From positions 682,001 through 746,000 of the forward strand of contig CANXME010002517.1 of the NCBI GenBank assembly GCA_948144175.1: a DNA stretch of 64,000 bases, written 5' to 3'. This stretch comes from Closterium sp. NIES-65. Lineage: Eukaryota; Streptophyta; Zygnematophyceae; Desmidiales; Closteriaceae. The translations under genes were made by a program, and so were the position numbers. The notes below the pieces were generated by a model. That model saw only the letters and a list, made by a program, of their open reading frames with translations, had not been told where the DNA came from and searched no databases. Below, piece by piece: positions 10,934 through 21,739 of this stretch; within the stretch, counting starts at the first letter, position 1; every line of letters starts with the position of its first letter.

Positions 10934-12090
10934 CAGCAGCTGCTGCAGAGCCCCCTGCCGCCATCGCGGCCCCGCCCTACAGCAGCTGCCGCGGATCCGC
11001 GTGCAGCAATCGGGCCCCGCCCTGCAGCAGCTGCCGCGGAGCCCCCTGCCGCCATCGCGGCCCCTCCCTCCTGCAGCTGCCGCAGATCCGCCTGCCGCTA
11101 TCGCGGCCCCGCCCTGCAGCTGTCCCGGCCCCGCCATCGCCGCCATCGTGCGCTTATCCTGCTCGCCCGGCGAGCGAATGCCCTTCCCGCCACTGGTGAG
11201 CACTTGCCCTACCTGCGCTTCCCGCACGCCTGCCTTACTAGCGCACTACCGCGCTGGCCTGCCTGCCTGCCTGCCGCGCATGCCTGCCAGCCGAGCCGCG
11301 CCGCCCAGCTGAGCTGAGCCGCCTTGCGGCGCCGAGCCGCCGAGCCGAGCCGTGTCGTGTTGCCGGGCTATGCAGTCCTGCTCTACTGAGCCACACTGCC
11401 CTGCCCGTGCAGCTACTGCTGTTTCTGCTGCTACTGCTGCTGCTACTGCTAATACTGCTAGTGCTCCTCGTGGCAGTGGCGAGATGCAGCTCCAGCGACG
11501 TCCGCGTGAGTCCCTCACGGCCCAGCAGCTTCGTGAGTGGTACACTAGTTGGGGTTGTAGGGGTGGCCGCGCTGCTACTGCTGCTACTGCTATTGCTCCT
11601 GCTATTGCTGCTACTGATGCTACTGCTGCTACTGCTGCTACTGCTGTTACTACTGCTACTGCGGCTACTACTGCTACTGCTGCTCCTGGCAGTGGTCAAA
11701 TGCAGTTCTAGCGACGTCCGCGTGAGTCCCTCACGCCCAAGCAGCTTCGTGAGTGGTACGCTAGTTGGGGTTGTAGGGGTGGCCATGGTGGGAGTCGCCC
11801 TGAGGCGAGTCATTCAGGAGCTTCTTGTAGTGACCAGGTGCAGCTGCAGTAGCGTCCGCGCGCGGTCCTTTCGCCCCAGCAGCTTCGTGAGTGGTACGCT
11901 CAGAGTAGAGGGTCACGGAATACTGCTCACTGCCCGTACATCATTCGCACAAGTGCTCCGGCTGGTCAGCCTTGCGGGACGGTTGGTCACACACAGTCCC
12001 GCTGCTTCGCCAGTCTCAGCGACGCCTGGCGTACAGAGTTTGGCGGCGACGCTGAGCTCCCCTCCTGGCTGGAGCTGCTTAGGCAGAGGG
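10934..12090 (+). pseudogene. Copia E leader and gag remnant, inverted segment
   Basis: The GC-rich leader (10934-11400) resembles the E leader beginning at 18540. Then come CTG/CTA-rich Ala/Thr-coding tracts (about 11405-11470 and 11570-11690) and three copies of a QQLREWY/KQLREWY block (near 11520, 11735 and 11880). A Cys/His cluster of the form C-X13-C-X4-H-X4-C follows near 11935-12005. The capsid-like gag part that starts MATPSVL in other copies is missing. An in-frame TAG occurs near 11708 and a second stop near 11850. It lies on the strand opposite to the rest of E. Confidence 0.75.
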
Positions 12091-13995
12091 TAGATATCTT
12101 TGCTCTTGACTATGATGCTATCCTCACTGCCATGTATGCATTGCCTACTAGTGCTGAGAGTGCCTGTTACCTGTGTGTGCCGCCTAACCCAGGTATAGAG
12201 TCTGCTGCTCTAGGTGCTTGTAAGGCTGCTACTCTGGGTGCTAGTGCGTCTCCTGCTCCAGGTTCCGGTGAGGCTGCGGCTGTAGGCGCTAGTGAGTCCA
12301 CAGCTCCAGGTGCTGGTGCATCTGCTCTCTTTGGTACTGCGCCAGCTGCGGCCTTGCACAATTTCACCCTTAACTCGGGTGCTTCCCGCTCCTTCTTTCG
12401 CGAATGCACCACACTCTCGCCGCTAAGTCGGCCAGTGGCAGTCTCTCTTGCTGACCCCTCTGGGGGTCCGGTCCTTACACACTCTTCCACGGTTCTGCCG
12501 TGTCCAGCGGTCCCGTCTGGCTCTCTGTTTGGCCTCCACCTCCCCTCGTTCTCCACGAACTTGGTGAGTGGAGCTGACCTTCAGGATGCGTGGGTTAACC
12601 AGTTCACTCCTGGAGGTCAGCGGGTGACCAATTGTTCGTGTACTCGGACGAGCCGGCACGTGGCCATGTTCTCCCGTCAGCCTGGGTCGAGTTTGTACAC
12701 TTTGACTACTGTGTCTCCTTTGGTTGCTGAGTCTGGTCAGGTAGCTGCGTCGAGTCAGGTGTTTGCTGCAGCGTCCCGATCTGGTCCTGAGTCTGCCCCC
12801 TGCTTGTGTCGCCTCCTGTCTCACCAGACTCTCCTCTGGCACTAACGCCTTGGTCACCCCTCCCTGCCTCGTCTCCGAGGCATGGCCTCCCGTGTCCTTG
12901 TCACTGCTCTTCTCTGGTCTCTCCCTCCCCTTCCCCCGGGGCCTGCCCCTACCTGCGTTCCTTGCGTCGAGGGGCGGCAGCGCGCCGCTCCTCACTCCTC
13001 TGAGTTCCCTCCGACGGAGGCTCCCTTGCAGACGCTTCACATGGACGTGTGCGGCCCAGCCCGCGTCCGTGGACAGGGTCACGAGCGCTACTTTCTGCTG
13101 GTCGTCGACGACTACTCGCGTTACACCACAGTCTTCCCCTTGCGCCGCAAGGGTGAGATCACTGAGGTGCTGATCGACTGGATCCGCGCTGCCCGTCGTC
13201 AGCTCAGCGAGAGTTTTGGCTCGGACCTTCCTGTTCTGCGTCTGCACTCCGACAGAGGTGGAGATTTTTCCTCCGACCTTCTGCGAGCCTTCTATTGTGC
13301 GGAGGGCATCCGCCAGATGTTAACGCTTCTGGCCTCTCCGCAGCAAAATGAGATTGCTGAGCGCCGCATTGGCATGGTCACGAATGTCGCTTGTACGTCC
13401 ATGATCCATGCGGCTGCTCCCCATTTTCTGTGGCCGTTCGCGGTCGAGTACGCGGCGCATCAGCTCAACCTCCAGCACCGGGTCTCCATGCCGGAGACCA
13501 CACCTACTTTGCGGTGGACGGGGAAGGTGGGCGATGCGTCTGCGTTCCGTGTCTGGGGATCTCGAGCTTTCGTCCGCGACATGTCTGCGGACAAGCTGTC
13601 CTCCCGTGGTGTTCCCTGCGTCTTCCTTGGCTTCCCCCTTGACGCGCCTGGTTAGCAGTTTTATCACCCCACCTCGCGCCGTGTTCTGTCCTCTCAGGAC
13701 GTAACGTTTGACGAGCCAGTTCCTTACTACCGTCTCTTCCCCTACCGCACTGCCCCCCTCCCCCGTCAGGATCCTGCCCCCTCAGGTGTGTCCCAGGTAG
13801 ACGCAGTCAAACTTTTCGAGGTAGCTGTGGACTCTGGTGCTGCTAGGGGTACTAAGCCTGCGGGTGCTAGGTCTGGGGGTGCTGGGCTTGAGCGTGCGGA
13901 GCCTGGGGGTGCTGAGTCTGGGGGTGCTGAGCCTGGGGGTGCTGAGTCTGGGGGTGCTGAGCCTGCGGGTGCTGAGTCTGCGGGTGCTCTGGAGG
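12091..13995 (+). pseudogene. Copia E protease-integrase, inverted segment (broken)
   Basis: The stretch from the MYALPTSAES region (12132) carries a protease signature altered to LNSGAS (catalytic Asp changed to Asn) near 12370. A GAG-pre-integrase motif is broken by a TAA near 12843. The integrase has HMDVCGP near 13039, LHSDRGGD near 13243 and QNEIAERRIG near 13345, which keeps the D-D-E triad. A TAG stands at about 13653. The frame then enters GGAES-type linker repeats (13830-13990) and ends at a breakpoint with element G. Confidence 0.85.
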
Positions 13996-14631
13996 CAGGG
14001 GGAGCACCCGAATGGAGGGAGCTTGCTGGTACTGCAAGAAGGCTGGACACCCGTGGTTCAAGTGTTTTAGCCGGCCTGAGGGATGGGCAACCCAGGCGTG
14101 AACGTGCACGAGATGGTGCTGTGCAAGGTTCAGGTGCACAAGGTGATGGTGCAGAAGGTAAAGCCGACCCTGGGATGTTTCACATGGTTGAGGATGTGAA
14201 AGGGAGTGAGGGTGATGTGGGTTTCTGTTAAGAAGGTTGTGATGCACCCGCTCACTCACTAGGTGATCGATTCAGGTTGCACAAGTCACATGACCCCACG
14301 GGCAGATTTCCTTGACGAGGTAAAACCCCCTGGGAAAATCAAGTTTGTGGCTGCCGCCTCAGGTGCTTTGCTCCCTGTGATTGGTGTTGGGAATGCCAAG
14401 GTAATGGGAGCCAATGGGGGCCTTGTGGGGCTGGGGAATGTGCTGTTGGTTGAAGGTTTGTCCGCTAACCTTCTTTCTGTGTGCGGGTTGCAGAAAAGCA
14501 AGGCTAAGGTTACATTCGGCGCAACGAGCTGCCGTTCGAAGCTTGGGAAGTTGCTGTTGTGGGATTTGGAGGAGAAGAGTAGCTGCATCAAGGACCTATG
14601 GCAGCTGCCCATTATTTCTTGGAATGGGTAA
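13996..14631 (+). pseudogene. Copia G gag zinc knuckle and protease
   Basis: A classical CCHC knuckle (C-X2-C-X4-H-X4-C, CWYCKKAGHPWFKC) lies at about 14027-14068. The aspartic protease follows with IDSGCTSHMT near 14266, in another frame, and ends at a TAA at 14629-14631. Everything of G upstream of the knuckle (leader and capsid part) is absent, and the sequence joins directly to E linker repeats. This marks the right breakpoint of the inversion. Confidence 0.8.
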
Positions 14632-15819
14632 CCACCAGCAACGGCTAAAGCAACTGCGGGAGGAGAGGAGACAACACCAACTGATGGGGACTTGGATGTA
14701 GTCAAGAAGGTGCAGCAGCCACAGCACCCACATGGTGAGGTGCTTGCTGGTGTGGATGGGAGCACTGCATGGGCAAAGGCTTCGCCTGGGAGTGGTGAGG
14801 CCGATTGGGAGATATCGCATGAAAGGCTATGCTATGTGAATTTTCCTATGCTGCAGAAGTTGGTTAAGGATGGGAGCTTGAAGGGGTTGGAGGTGAAGGG
14901 GGCAGCGAAGGAGATTGGGAGCTGCCCTACATGCCTTGAGACCAAATTCACGAAGTTTCCCTTCAGCAGCAGCACAGGACCTGCCAAGGCTCCACTTGCG
15001 CTTGTGCACATGGATGTGGTGGGCCCCACGAGGGCCCTTTCTCTCTCAGGCAGCCGCTACTTCCTGACCATTGTGGATGACCACACGCGTGTGGTGTGGG
15101 TCTACCCTCTCAAGACGAAGGGGGAGGTGGCAGCGGCTATTCTTAAGGAGTGGATGCCGAGAGCTCAAAGGGAGAGCGGACACAAAGTGAAGGTGATCCG
15201 CACTGACAACGGGGGAGAATTCATTGGCGCTGATTCTGAGGCGGTGCTCAAGAAGAAGGGGATCCAGCATCAGCTCACAGTGCCCTACAACCCTCAGCAG
15301 AACGGCGTGGCTGAGCGGTTCAACCGGACCCTGCAGGAAGGTGCTCGCACTCTCCTTGGGCGTGCAGGGCTGCCGGATCCGATCTGGGTGACTGCACTGC
15401 GGCAGGTCGCTCTTGCGAAGTACCGGGTGCTAGCAACTGTGGGGGACAAGCAGTGGGTCCCCTACACCAAGTGGTATGGGAGTGCACCTGCAATCAACAT
15501 GCTGAGAGCGTACGGGTGCATGGTGGTGTTTCATCTGCTGAAGGAGAAGAGGGGAAAGCTCGAAGCTTCTGGGAGATGGGGTGTGCACTTGGGGCTTGCT
15601 AAGGATCACAAGGGATGGCTGATTTGGGACTTGACCAGCCAGCAGCTGACTGTGTCGAGGGACGTGAAGTTCCTCGAGTCCTTATACTATAAGGAGTGGA
15701 AGCAGCAGCAGCAGAAGCTTCCTACCACACCGCTAATCATTGAGGCTGATGATGTGCAGCGGCCTTCGAGGCAAATGCAGGTCACTGTCTCAGAGGAGGA
15801 GATTTCTGGGGTGACTTAG
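14632..15819 (+). pseudogene. Copia G integrase (largely open frame)
   Basis: The frame is open from 14692 to 15819 (375 aa). It shows a C-X2-C (CPTC) near 14923, HMDVVGP near 15008, RTDNGGEF near 15198 and NGVAERFNRT near 15301. The spacing between the second Asp and the Glu is 35 residues, as expected for a D-D35-E retroviral integrase. It is cut off from protease by a stop at 14629-14631 and ends at a TAG at 15817-15819. The protein would insert element cDNA into chromosomes; here it is part of a broken polyprotein. Confidence 0.88.
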
Positions 15820-17618
15820 GATGGGGGAGAACCTGAGGTGGAGGAGGAGCAGCAGCAGCAGCAGCAGCAAGGTGCTCCACAAGGTGCCGCATGTCCGGCT
15901 GATCGTCCTAGGAGGGATGTGCGCCCTCCTAACCGGCTGACCTATCCGAGCTTTGGCAAGCCTAAGGTGGTACGGGCTGGGAGTGTGGCTGAGCAGTGTG
16001 ATGAGGAAGAGATAGCACACTGCTACAGGGCAGCCATCCCTGAGCCCAAGACACTAGCCGAGGCATTGAGCGGGCCAGATGCTGAGAAGTGGAAGTAGAG
16101 TGTGAAGGAGGAGTATGATTCTCTGCTGGAGAACGAGACGTGGGAGCTGTGTGAGCTGCTACCTGGGAAGAAGGCCATTTCTTCCAAGCTGATTTTCAGG
16201 CACAAGTACGGACCTGATGGGGCGCTAACCCGCTACAAGTCAAGGCTTGTGGCTAAGGGGTTTCAGCAGACAAAGGGGAAGGATTTTGACGAGATCTTTG
16301 CTCCTGTGGGAAAGGCACAACACTGCGGGTGTCATTGGCAATGGCTGCAAACCGTGGATGGCGGGTGAAGCAGATGGACATAACCACCGCCTTCCTCAAT
16401 GGGGCCATTCTTGAGGATCTGTACATGTTACAGCCTGAGGGATTGGATGATGGGAGCGGCAGGGTGTGCAGGCTGAAGAAGGCCATCTATGGCCTAAAGC
16501 AGGCTCCTCGTGCATGGTACCACAAGCTGGAGGAGACACTGCTGGCTGGGGGGTTCAAGAGGAGCGAGTGTGATCACAGCTTGTTCCTGCTGCAAGAGAA
16601 GGAGCAGTTTCTCATGCTCCTGGTGTATGTGGATGACATATTGCTCTTCTCTGAGTCGTCTCCAATGATTGAGCATGTGGAGGAGATGCTAGAGATGCAG
16701 TTTAAGTGCTCCAAGATGGGAGATGTGAAGTACTATTTGGGGATGCATGTGGAGAGGGACCTTGACAAGGGAGTGTTGAGGTTGCACCAGAGGAAGTATT
16801 GTGAGGGGCTGGCTGAGATGGGCTGCAAGATGGAGGAAAGCCAGCCACCCACTGCCCTCGGGGTTCACTGTGGAGCCTTGTGCTGATGAGGAGGTGATGG
16901 GTGAGAGTGATAGGAAGCTTTTTCATTCCATGGTTGGGGCACTCAACTATGCGGCTAACCACACGCGGCCTGACATTGCCTTTGCAACATCCAGGCTTGC
17001 AAGTGTGGTTTCACGCCCCAGTCATGAGCAGCTGGAAGCGGCTAAGAGGTTGGTCCGCTATGTGAGTGCAACGGCATCAGTGGGTTTGGAGTACAGTGCT
17101 GTGAGGCAGAGGCTGCAGAGGGTGCAGCTGATTTGAGCAAGGGGGAGATGCTCCTGACCTGCTACACTGACGCTAGCTTCAACTCTGTGAAGACGGATGG
17201 CACCAGCATTGGAGACTATGTGTGCCTGTTTGGAGGTGGTGCAGTGAGCTGGCGCAGTAAGAAGCAGAATGAGGTGGGGCAGTCCTCGTGTGAGTCAGAG
17301 TCCATGGCCCTGCATCATGGGGCAAAGGAGGTGGTGTGGCTGAGGCGTTGGTTGGAGGAGATTGGAGTTGGTCAGAGGGAGCCGACAATCATGTTCTGTG
17401 ACAATGAGTCGGCAGTAAAGCTTGCCAAGAACGCCTGCCTTCATGGGCTGACAAAGCACATCAGGCCCAAGTGGCACTGGGTGAGGAGGCTCCTGGACAA
17501 GGAGGTGCGACTAGAAATTCTGAAGACCCATCAGCAGGCGGCTGACATTCTCACCAAGCGCCTGGCTGAATCTGAGCATTGGAAGGGCATGAAGCTTGCT
17601 GGGATGAGTGTGCATTGA
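15820..17618 (+). pseudogene. Copia G reverse transcriptase-RNase H (broken)
   Basis: A Gln-rich spacer leads to RT with EALSGPDAEKW (then TAG at 16096), KLIFRHKYGPDG near 16190 and MDITTAFLNGAIL near 16374. AIYGLKQAPRAWYH lies near 16483 and catalytic YVDD near 16625. RNase H follows with CYTDASFNS near 17160, SSCESESMA near 17283 and CDNESAVKLA near 17397, ending SVH at 17618. Frame changes occur near 16310, 16855 and 17125. G belongs to another Copia lineage than A, B, D, E and I: its knuckle, LTR and RNase H are clearly different. Confidence 0.88.
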
Positions 17619-17676
17619 GGGTGCATGCTTGAGCTATTGGCATGTGGGATGATGGCAGGCAGCCAGAGGGGGAGGC

Positions 17677-18539
17677 TGTTGAGTGATGCTCTCATTCGCA
17701 TTCACGTCTGTCTGCCTCCCATCATATGTTCGTGCGTTGCATGCGTGGTGTGAGCGTGTGCAAGAATTTGTGTTTGGTGTGATTTGGACTGTATGAGTTT
17801 GTGTGTGTGTTATTTGGCTTGAGCAGACATCTGAAGTAACTTCTCTGCTCAAGAGCTTTCCGACGAACCAAGTATCGCTTCAATCGGAGCACGAACAAAA
17901 AAGTTACAAACGTTGGAAGTTCGTATGCTTTTGATATTTGGTTGTGGTGACCATAGGAAGTTGTGGGGTTGACTCCATAAGGGGTATAGACTTTTGGGGG
18001 GTTGGGAAATTCGTCAACATCACTGTAGATGCTGCCAAGTGGTTGGGAGGAGCCAAACCAGGTTGGCAAGTGTGGCCAAGTTGGGTGAGGTGGATGGCAT
18101 GGGTTGGGAGTGACAAAGGTCAAAGTTGGGGTGCCTATAGAGAGGGGAATTGTGTGGCATGGGGTTACCTTGGTTGGGGACTTTCTTGGGACCTTCCCTC
18201 TCGTCCTCCTCTTCCCTCCTACCTGGTTGATTGGTACTCCATTCTCTTGTGTGAACTTGTGAGACAATTGTGATAGAGTTAAGATTCTATGGCAGCTTAT
18301 CCCCTAGTGCGCCGAAATGCATAACTCAAGAAATGCTTCACCTTATCATACGATTCAAATTGGGAATTGTAGCCACAGAATAGGGCTACAACATATCTGA
18401 GTTTGGTAAAGTTTTGGCACTGCAATTTTTGTCGACGGCGTTTCATGTGAACTCGACTTTTCTGTCCAGAAACTAGGCCCAACGATTTTGAGATATTTCG
18501 GCTCCTAATCTTCGTAGACCTCAACCTTAGTATCTAACA
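17677..18539 (+). repeat. 3' LTR of Copia G
   Basis: The LTR starts TGTTGAGTGATGC and ends TATCTAACA, 863 bp, directly after a GA-rich polypurine tract (17665-17676). The next five bases, TGCTG (18540-18544), are the target duplication. The partner LTR lies inverted at 10069-10933. Confidence 0.92.
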
Positions 18540-19490
18540 TGCTGCAGGGCGGGGCTCCGAGGCAGCTGCTGCACGGGGCGCCGCGACGAGCAGGGGCGAT
18601 GCCCCGGGGGCACCGCGAAGAGCAGGGACGGCGCCTAGGGGGCGCCGCGACGAGCAGGGGTGACGCCCCGGGGGCGCCGCGACAAGCAGAGACGGCGCCC
18701 AGAGGGCGCCGCGACGAGTAGGGGCGACGCCCCGGGGGCGCCGCGACGAGCAGGGAAGGCGCCCCAGGGGCGCCGTGACGAGCAGGGAAGGCGCCCAGGG
18801 GCCGCCGCGACGAGCAGGGGCGATGCACCGGGGGCGCCGCGACGAGCAGGAACGGCGCCCAGGGGGTGCCGCGACGAGCAGGGGCGACGCCCCGGAGGCG
18901 TCGCGATGAGTAGGGACGGCGCCCAGGGGGCGCCGCGACAAGCTTGGGCGACGCCCTGGGGGCGTCGTGACAAGCAAGGACGACGCTCAGGGGGTGCCGC
19001 GACGAGCAGGGGGGGGACGCTGCGTGGGTCCCGCAAGGGCGTCGCGACGAGCAGGGTTTAGGGCGGCGCGCGGGCTGCTGAGGCAGCTCCCACGGGCTGC
19101 AGAGGCAGGCACTGCTGTAGGGGCAGCGCCCACGGGCTGCAGGGGCAGCGCCCACGGGCTGTAGGGGCAGGCACGGCTGCAGAGGCAGCGCCCACGGGCT
19201 GTAGGGGCAGGCACGGCTGTAGGGGCAGGCACGGCTGCAAGGGCAGGCACAGCTGCTCGGGAGGGCGGCGCGCGGGCAGCAGAGGCAGCTCCCACGGGCT
19301 GCAGAGGCAGGCACGGCTGAAGGGGCAGGCACGGCTGCAGGGGCAGGCACGGCTGCAGGGGCAGCACGGTCGCAGGGGCAGCACGCTGGCTGCAAGGGCA
19401 GCGCGGCTGCAGGGGCAGCTAAAAAAAAAAATCATTTCGGGCAGGGCGGACCTTTCGGTGGGCCCTAGGAACGATTCTTCTCTAATACCA
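18540..19490 (-). repeat. Copia E leader with GC-rich tandem repeats and PBS
   Basis: Two tandem arrays fill the leader. At 18560-19030 units of about 33 bp run 'gcgccgcgacgagcagggg', and at 19080-19400 shorter units contain 'gggcaggcacggctgc'. An A run and GGGCCC lie nearer the LTR. On the minus strand the primer-binding site TGGTATTAGAG touches the LTR at 19490. Long frames on either strand here are by-products of the repeats. Confidence 0.8.
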
Positions 19491-19609
19491 TGTGAGAATA
19501 AGAACGAGGAATGAAAGAACTAGCAAGCAAGTAGGTACAAGTATGAAAACCTAAAAGAGTTGTACCCCATATTGTCTACCCCACTGCAGCCTACAATATA
19601 GTTCTGACA
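19491..19609 (-). repeat. Copia E 5' LTR
   Basis: The 119-bp repeat matches 7172-7290 with about seven differences and is bordered by the primer-binding site on its left. Confidence 0.92.
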
Positions 19610-19660
19610 CTTTTCTGGGCTCAATCTTAGATTCTCACATAAGGTAATCAGAGCCTGTTT
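19610..19660 (+). repeat. Gypsy F 5' LTR, right end, and primer-binding site
   Basis: The last 30 bp of the LTR (to TTCTCACA at 19639) continue the part left at 7171. GGTAATCAGAGCC follows a few bases later and resembles the complement of the 3' end of initiator tRNA-Met, the usual plant retrotransposon primer. Confidence 0.8.
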
Positions 19661-20065
19661 ACACGCGAAGTTGTCGACCGCTAAAACCTAGCTTTTACAA
19701 CCGCGGGGGCGACAATTAAAAATGCCGATTTCGAGTACGTAAACCATTTCCGCGCATTTCGGCGTCCCCCTCCACCGGTTTTCGAACATTCGTCAGGTCC
19801 AATGGCGAAAAAGTTGGAATTTCGACCGTCAGATCTATTCGAATCTCAACGGCCCTGAGAATTTCGACCAAAACAGTTGGAATTGGGAGCGTTGGATCGA
19901 ATTTCTTCTCAACGGCTGAGATTGGACGCGAATTTCAGGTAAGGGAGAGTTACGCGACCAACACAAACAGCGCTCGTCATTTCTACATTCAATTCAACTC
20001 GAAGTGAGTGAACCAGCACCTAGAAATCGATTATTTTGGTAGCACATCACCCTGTAAATCGCCAA

Positions 20066-21336
20066 ATGGAGGAAAATAATGATAATTCAGTACGAAAAAT
20101 TACGGAGTTACACATCGGCCTAGCCAGACGCGAACGGCACTCCAGAGAAAAGAGGAGCTTCTTGCGAACCAGTCGGCAGCCGCCACGGCAGCAGAGAACG
20201 CAGCGGCGAATGCAACAGCGACGTCAGGAGCAGCAGTGACGACACCGACACTTCACCCAGCAGCAGCGGCAGCGGCTACAGTGAATCTTGAGGCAGCACG
20301 CCCGAGGCTACCGGAAACGTTCAATCTGAATGCGAGAGACACCGACGTCCGTCGATTCATTGCGACCCTCGAAATTTTCTTCGAGGTCGTTGGCTGTACG
20401 ACCCCAACATACGATTCAATGCGGATTCGGCTCGCAGCGACACTGTTACGAGTCCCGGCGCTCGAGTTGATTTACAATAGCAACGAGGTCCGAGGCGAGG
20501 GGTCATGGACGCAGTTTCGAGTAGCTTTAATTCAATGTTTCGAACCAATCAACTCCAGCTACATGGCGCGGCAGCAGATTCATCGGCATAAACCGTTCGG
20601 CAGTGTAACTCAGTACACGCAGCAGATGGAGAGCCCCTTCAACCGAATTACCGACCTGGCCGAATGGGAAACAATCCAAGCGTATACTGAGGGGCTAAAG
20701 ATGGAAGTCTGCCGACAGGTGATTGCCGCGAACTACAACACCTAACGCGACTTGGTGTGTACAGCAGAGAGGTTCCATGCGTTGACTCAAGGTCAACCCG
20801 AAACACGACGACGTGTGCCGAACGGATCATTCGTCATGAAGCGATCGGCACCACCCACGACTGCAGACCCGATGGATATCGACAAGGTCAACGCGACGCA
20901 GCGGCCGACAAAATATGAGAAGTGCGAATTTTGCGGCGCAGCAGAACATCGATTCTTGGCGTGTTGGAAATTGAAGAAGGTACGAGCGGAGCTGCAGGGC
21001 AACAACATAGCGGCACCCTCGAAGTCAAAAAGGGAATCGCCAGTAGCCGCGGATCAACCTGACTATCATGAAAAGATCCAGAAAAGGCTAAAAGGCAACA
21101 ATGAGGCGACTTCGGAGTGGGCGAAAAAAGGAGGACATGGTGGCGCAAATTTAAAATGCCACGACCGGCCGGCAACAGGGGAAATCGCCAAGACAAATGG
21201 AGGCTCCGCAAAACAATACTCTGTATCGACCGGGAAACTCCAGCCGAACACCTCCGAGAGTAAGAATATTCCCTCTCGAGGATTTCAAGCCTTTAAAAAA
21301 TTATGGGGAGATTTTAAGGCCAAGAAAAAGCCTTAG
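20066..21336 (+). pseudogene. Gypsy F gag with CCHC knuckle (broken)
   Basis: The first ATG of the element (20066) gives MEENNDNSVRK, an amphipathic start. After a frame change near 20130 an Ala-rich stretch continues into the retrotransposon gag domain (FNLNARDTDVRRFIATLE near 20325). A TAA at 20743-20745 interrupts it. The knuckle CEFCGAAEHRFLAC (C-X2-C-X4-H-X4-C) lies near 20923. The reading ends at TAG 21334-21336. Gag would form the RNA-containing particle. The corresponding N-terminal gag part is lost in Gypsy C. Confidence 0.85.
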
Positions 21337-21739
21337 ACATTATTCAGGTACCTGAGAAGTTGGGCAAACCACTTCGGAGCGTTGAAAAGGGTCGTGCGTT
21401 CCAAGGAGTTCATATTCTCTCCCCGCAGCATGGTGTTAAGGCTCCCTATTGCCCACAAGTGAAGCCTACACAGGTGCAAAGGCTTAAGGGAAGGTTCCTA
21501 GCCAAGACGAAGCTGAATCAGCCTCGGATAAATCCTTCTAATCCAACTCTATTGAAAACTGATATGGAGTCAGCAGCTTCGAGCGCAGGACCGAGGGATG
21601 ATCTATTCGACGTACCCTACAATCCTATCAACAAGACCATCTACGGTTACTCGGAGCAGCAACAACTACTACTACTCGAGGTGATCTGCAACGGGCGACG
21701 CCTCCAAGCACTGTTGGACAGTGGTGCGTCCCACTCGGT
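21337..21739 (+). pseudogene. Gypsy F protease, N-terminal part, cut by element K
   Basis: A Lys/Gln/Pro-rich leader ends in the aspartic protease signature LLDSGASHSV near 21711-21740. At 21740 the reading runs into the LTR of element K. It resumes after K at 23222, where the duplicated TCGGT restores the original sequence, as in Gypsy C near 29728. Confidence 0.9.

Larger units (their letters stand above)
7172..19609 (-). mobile_element. Ty1/Copia retrotransposon E, nested in Gypsy F and internally rearranged
   Basis: LTRs of 119 bp lie at 7172-7290 and 19491-19609 and differ at about seven positions. The flanking pentamers TTTTT and CTTTT fit a TSD with one later change. On the minus strand the left part holds RNase H, RT and linker (7502-10068) and the right part the leader (18540-19490). 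The middle (10069-18539) is another Copia, G, plus an inverted piece of E carrying leader, gag remnant, protease and integrase on the + strand. E is therefore dead and scrambled. Confidence 0.88.
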
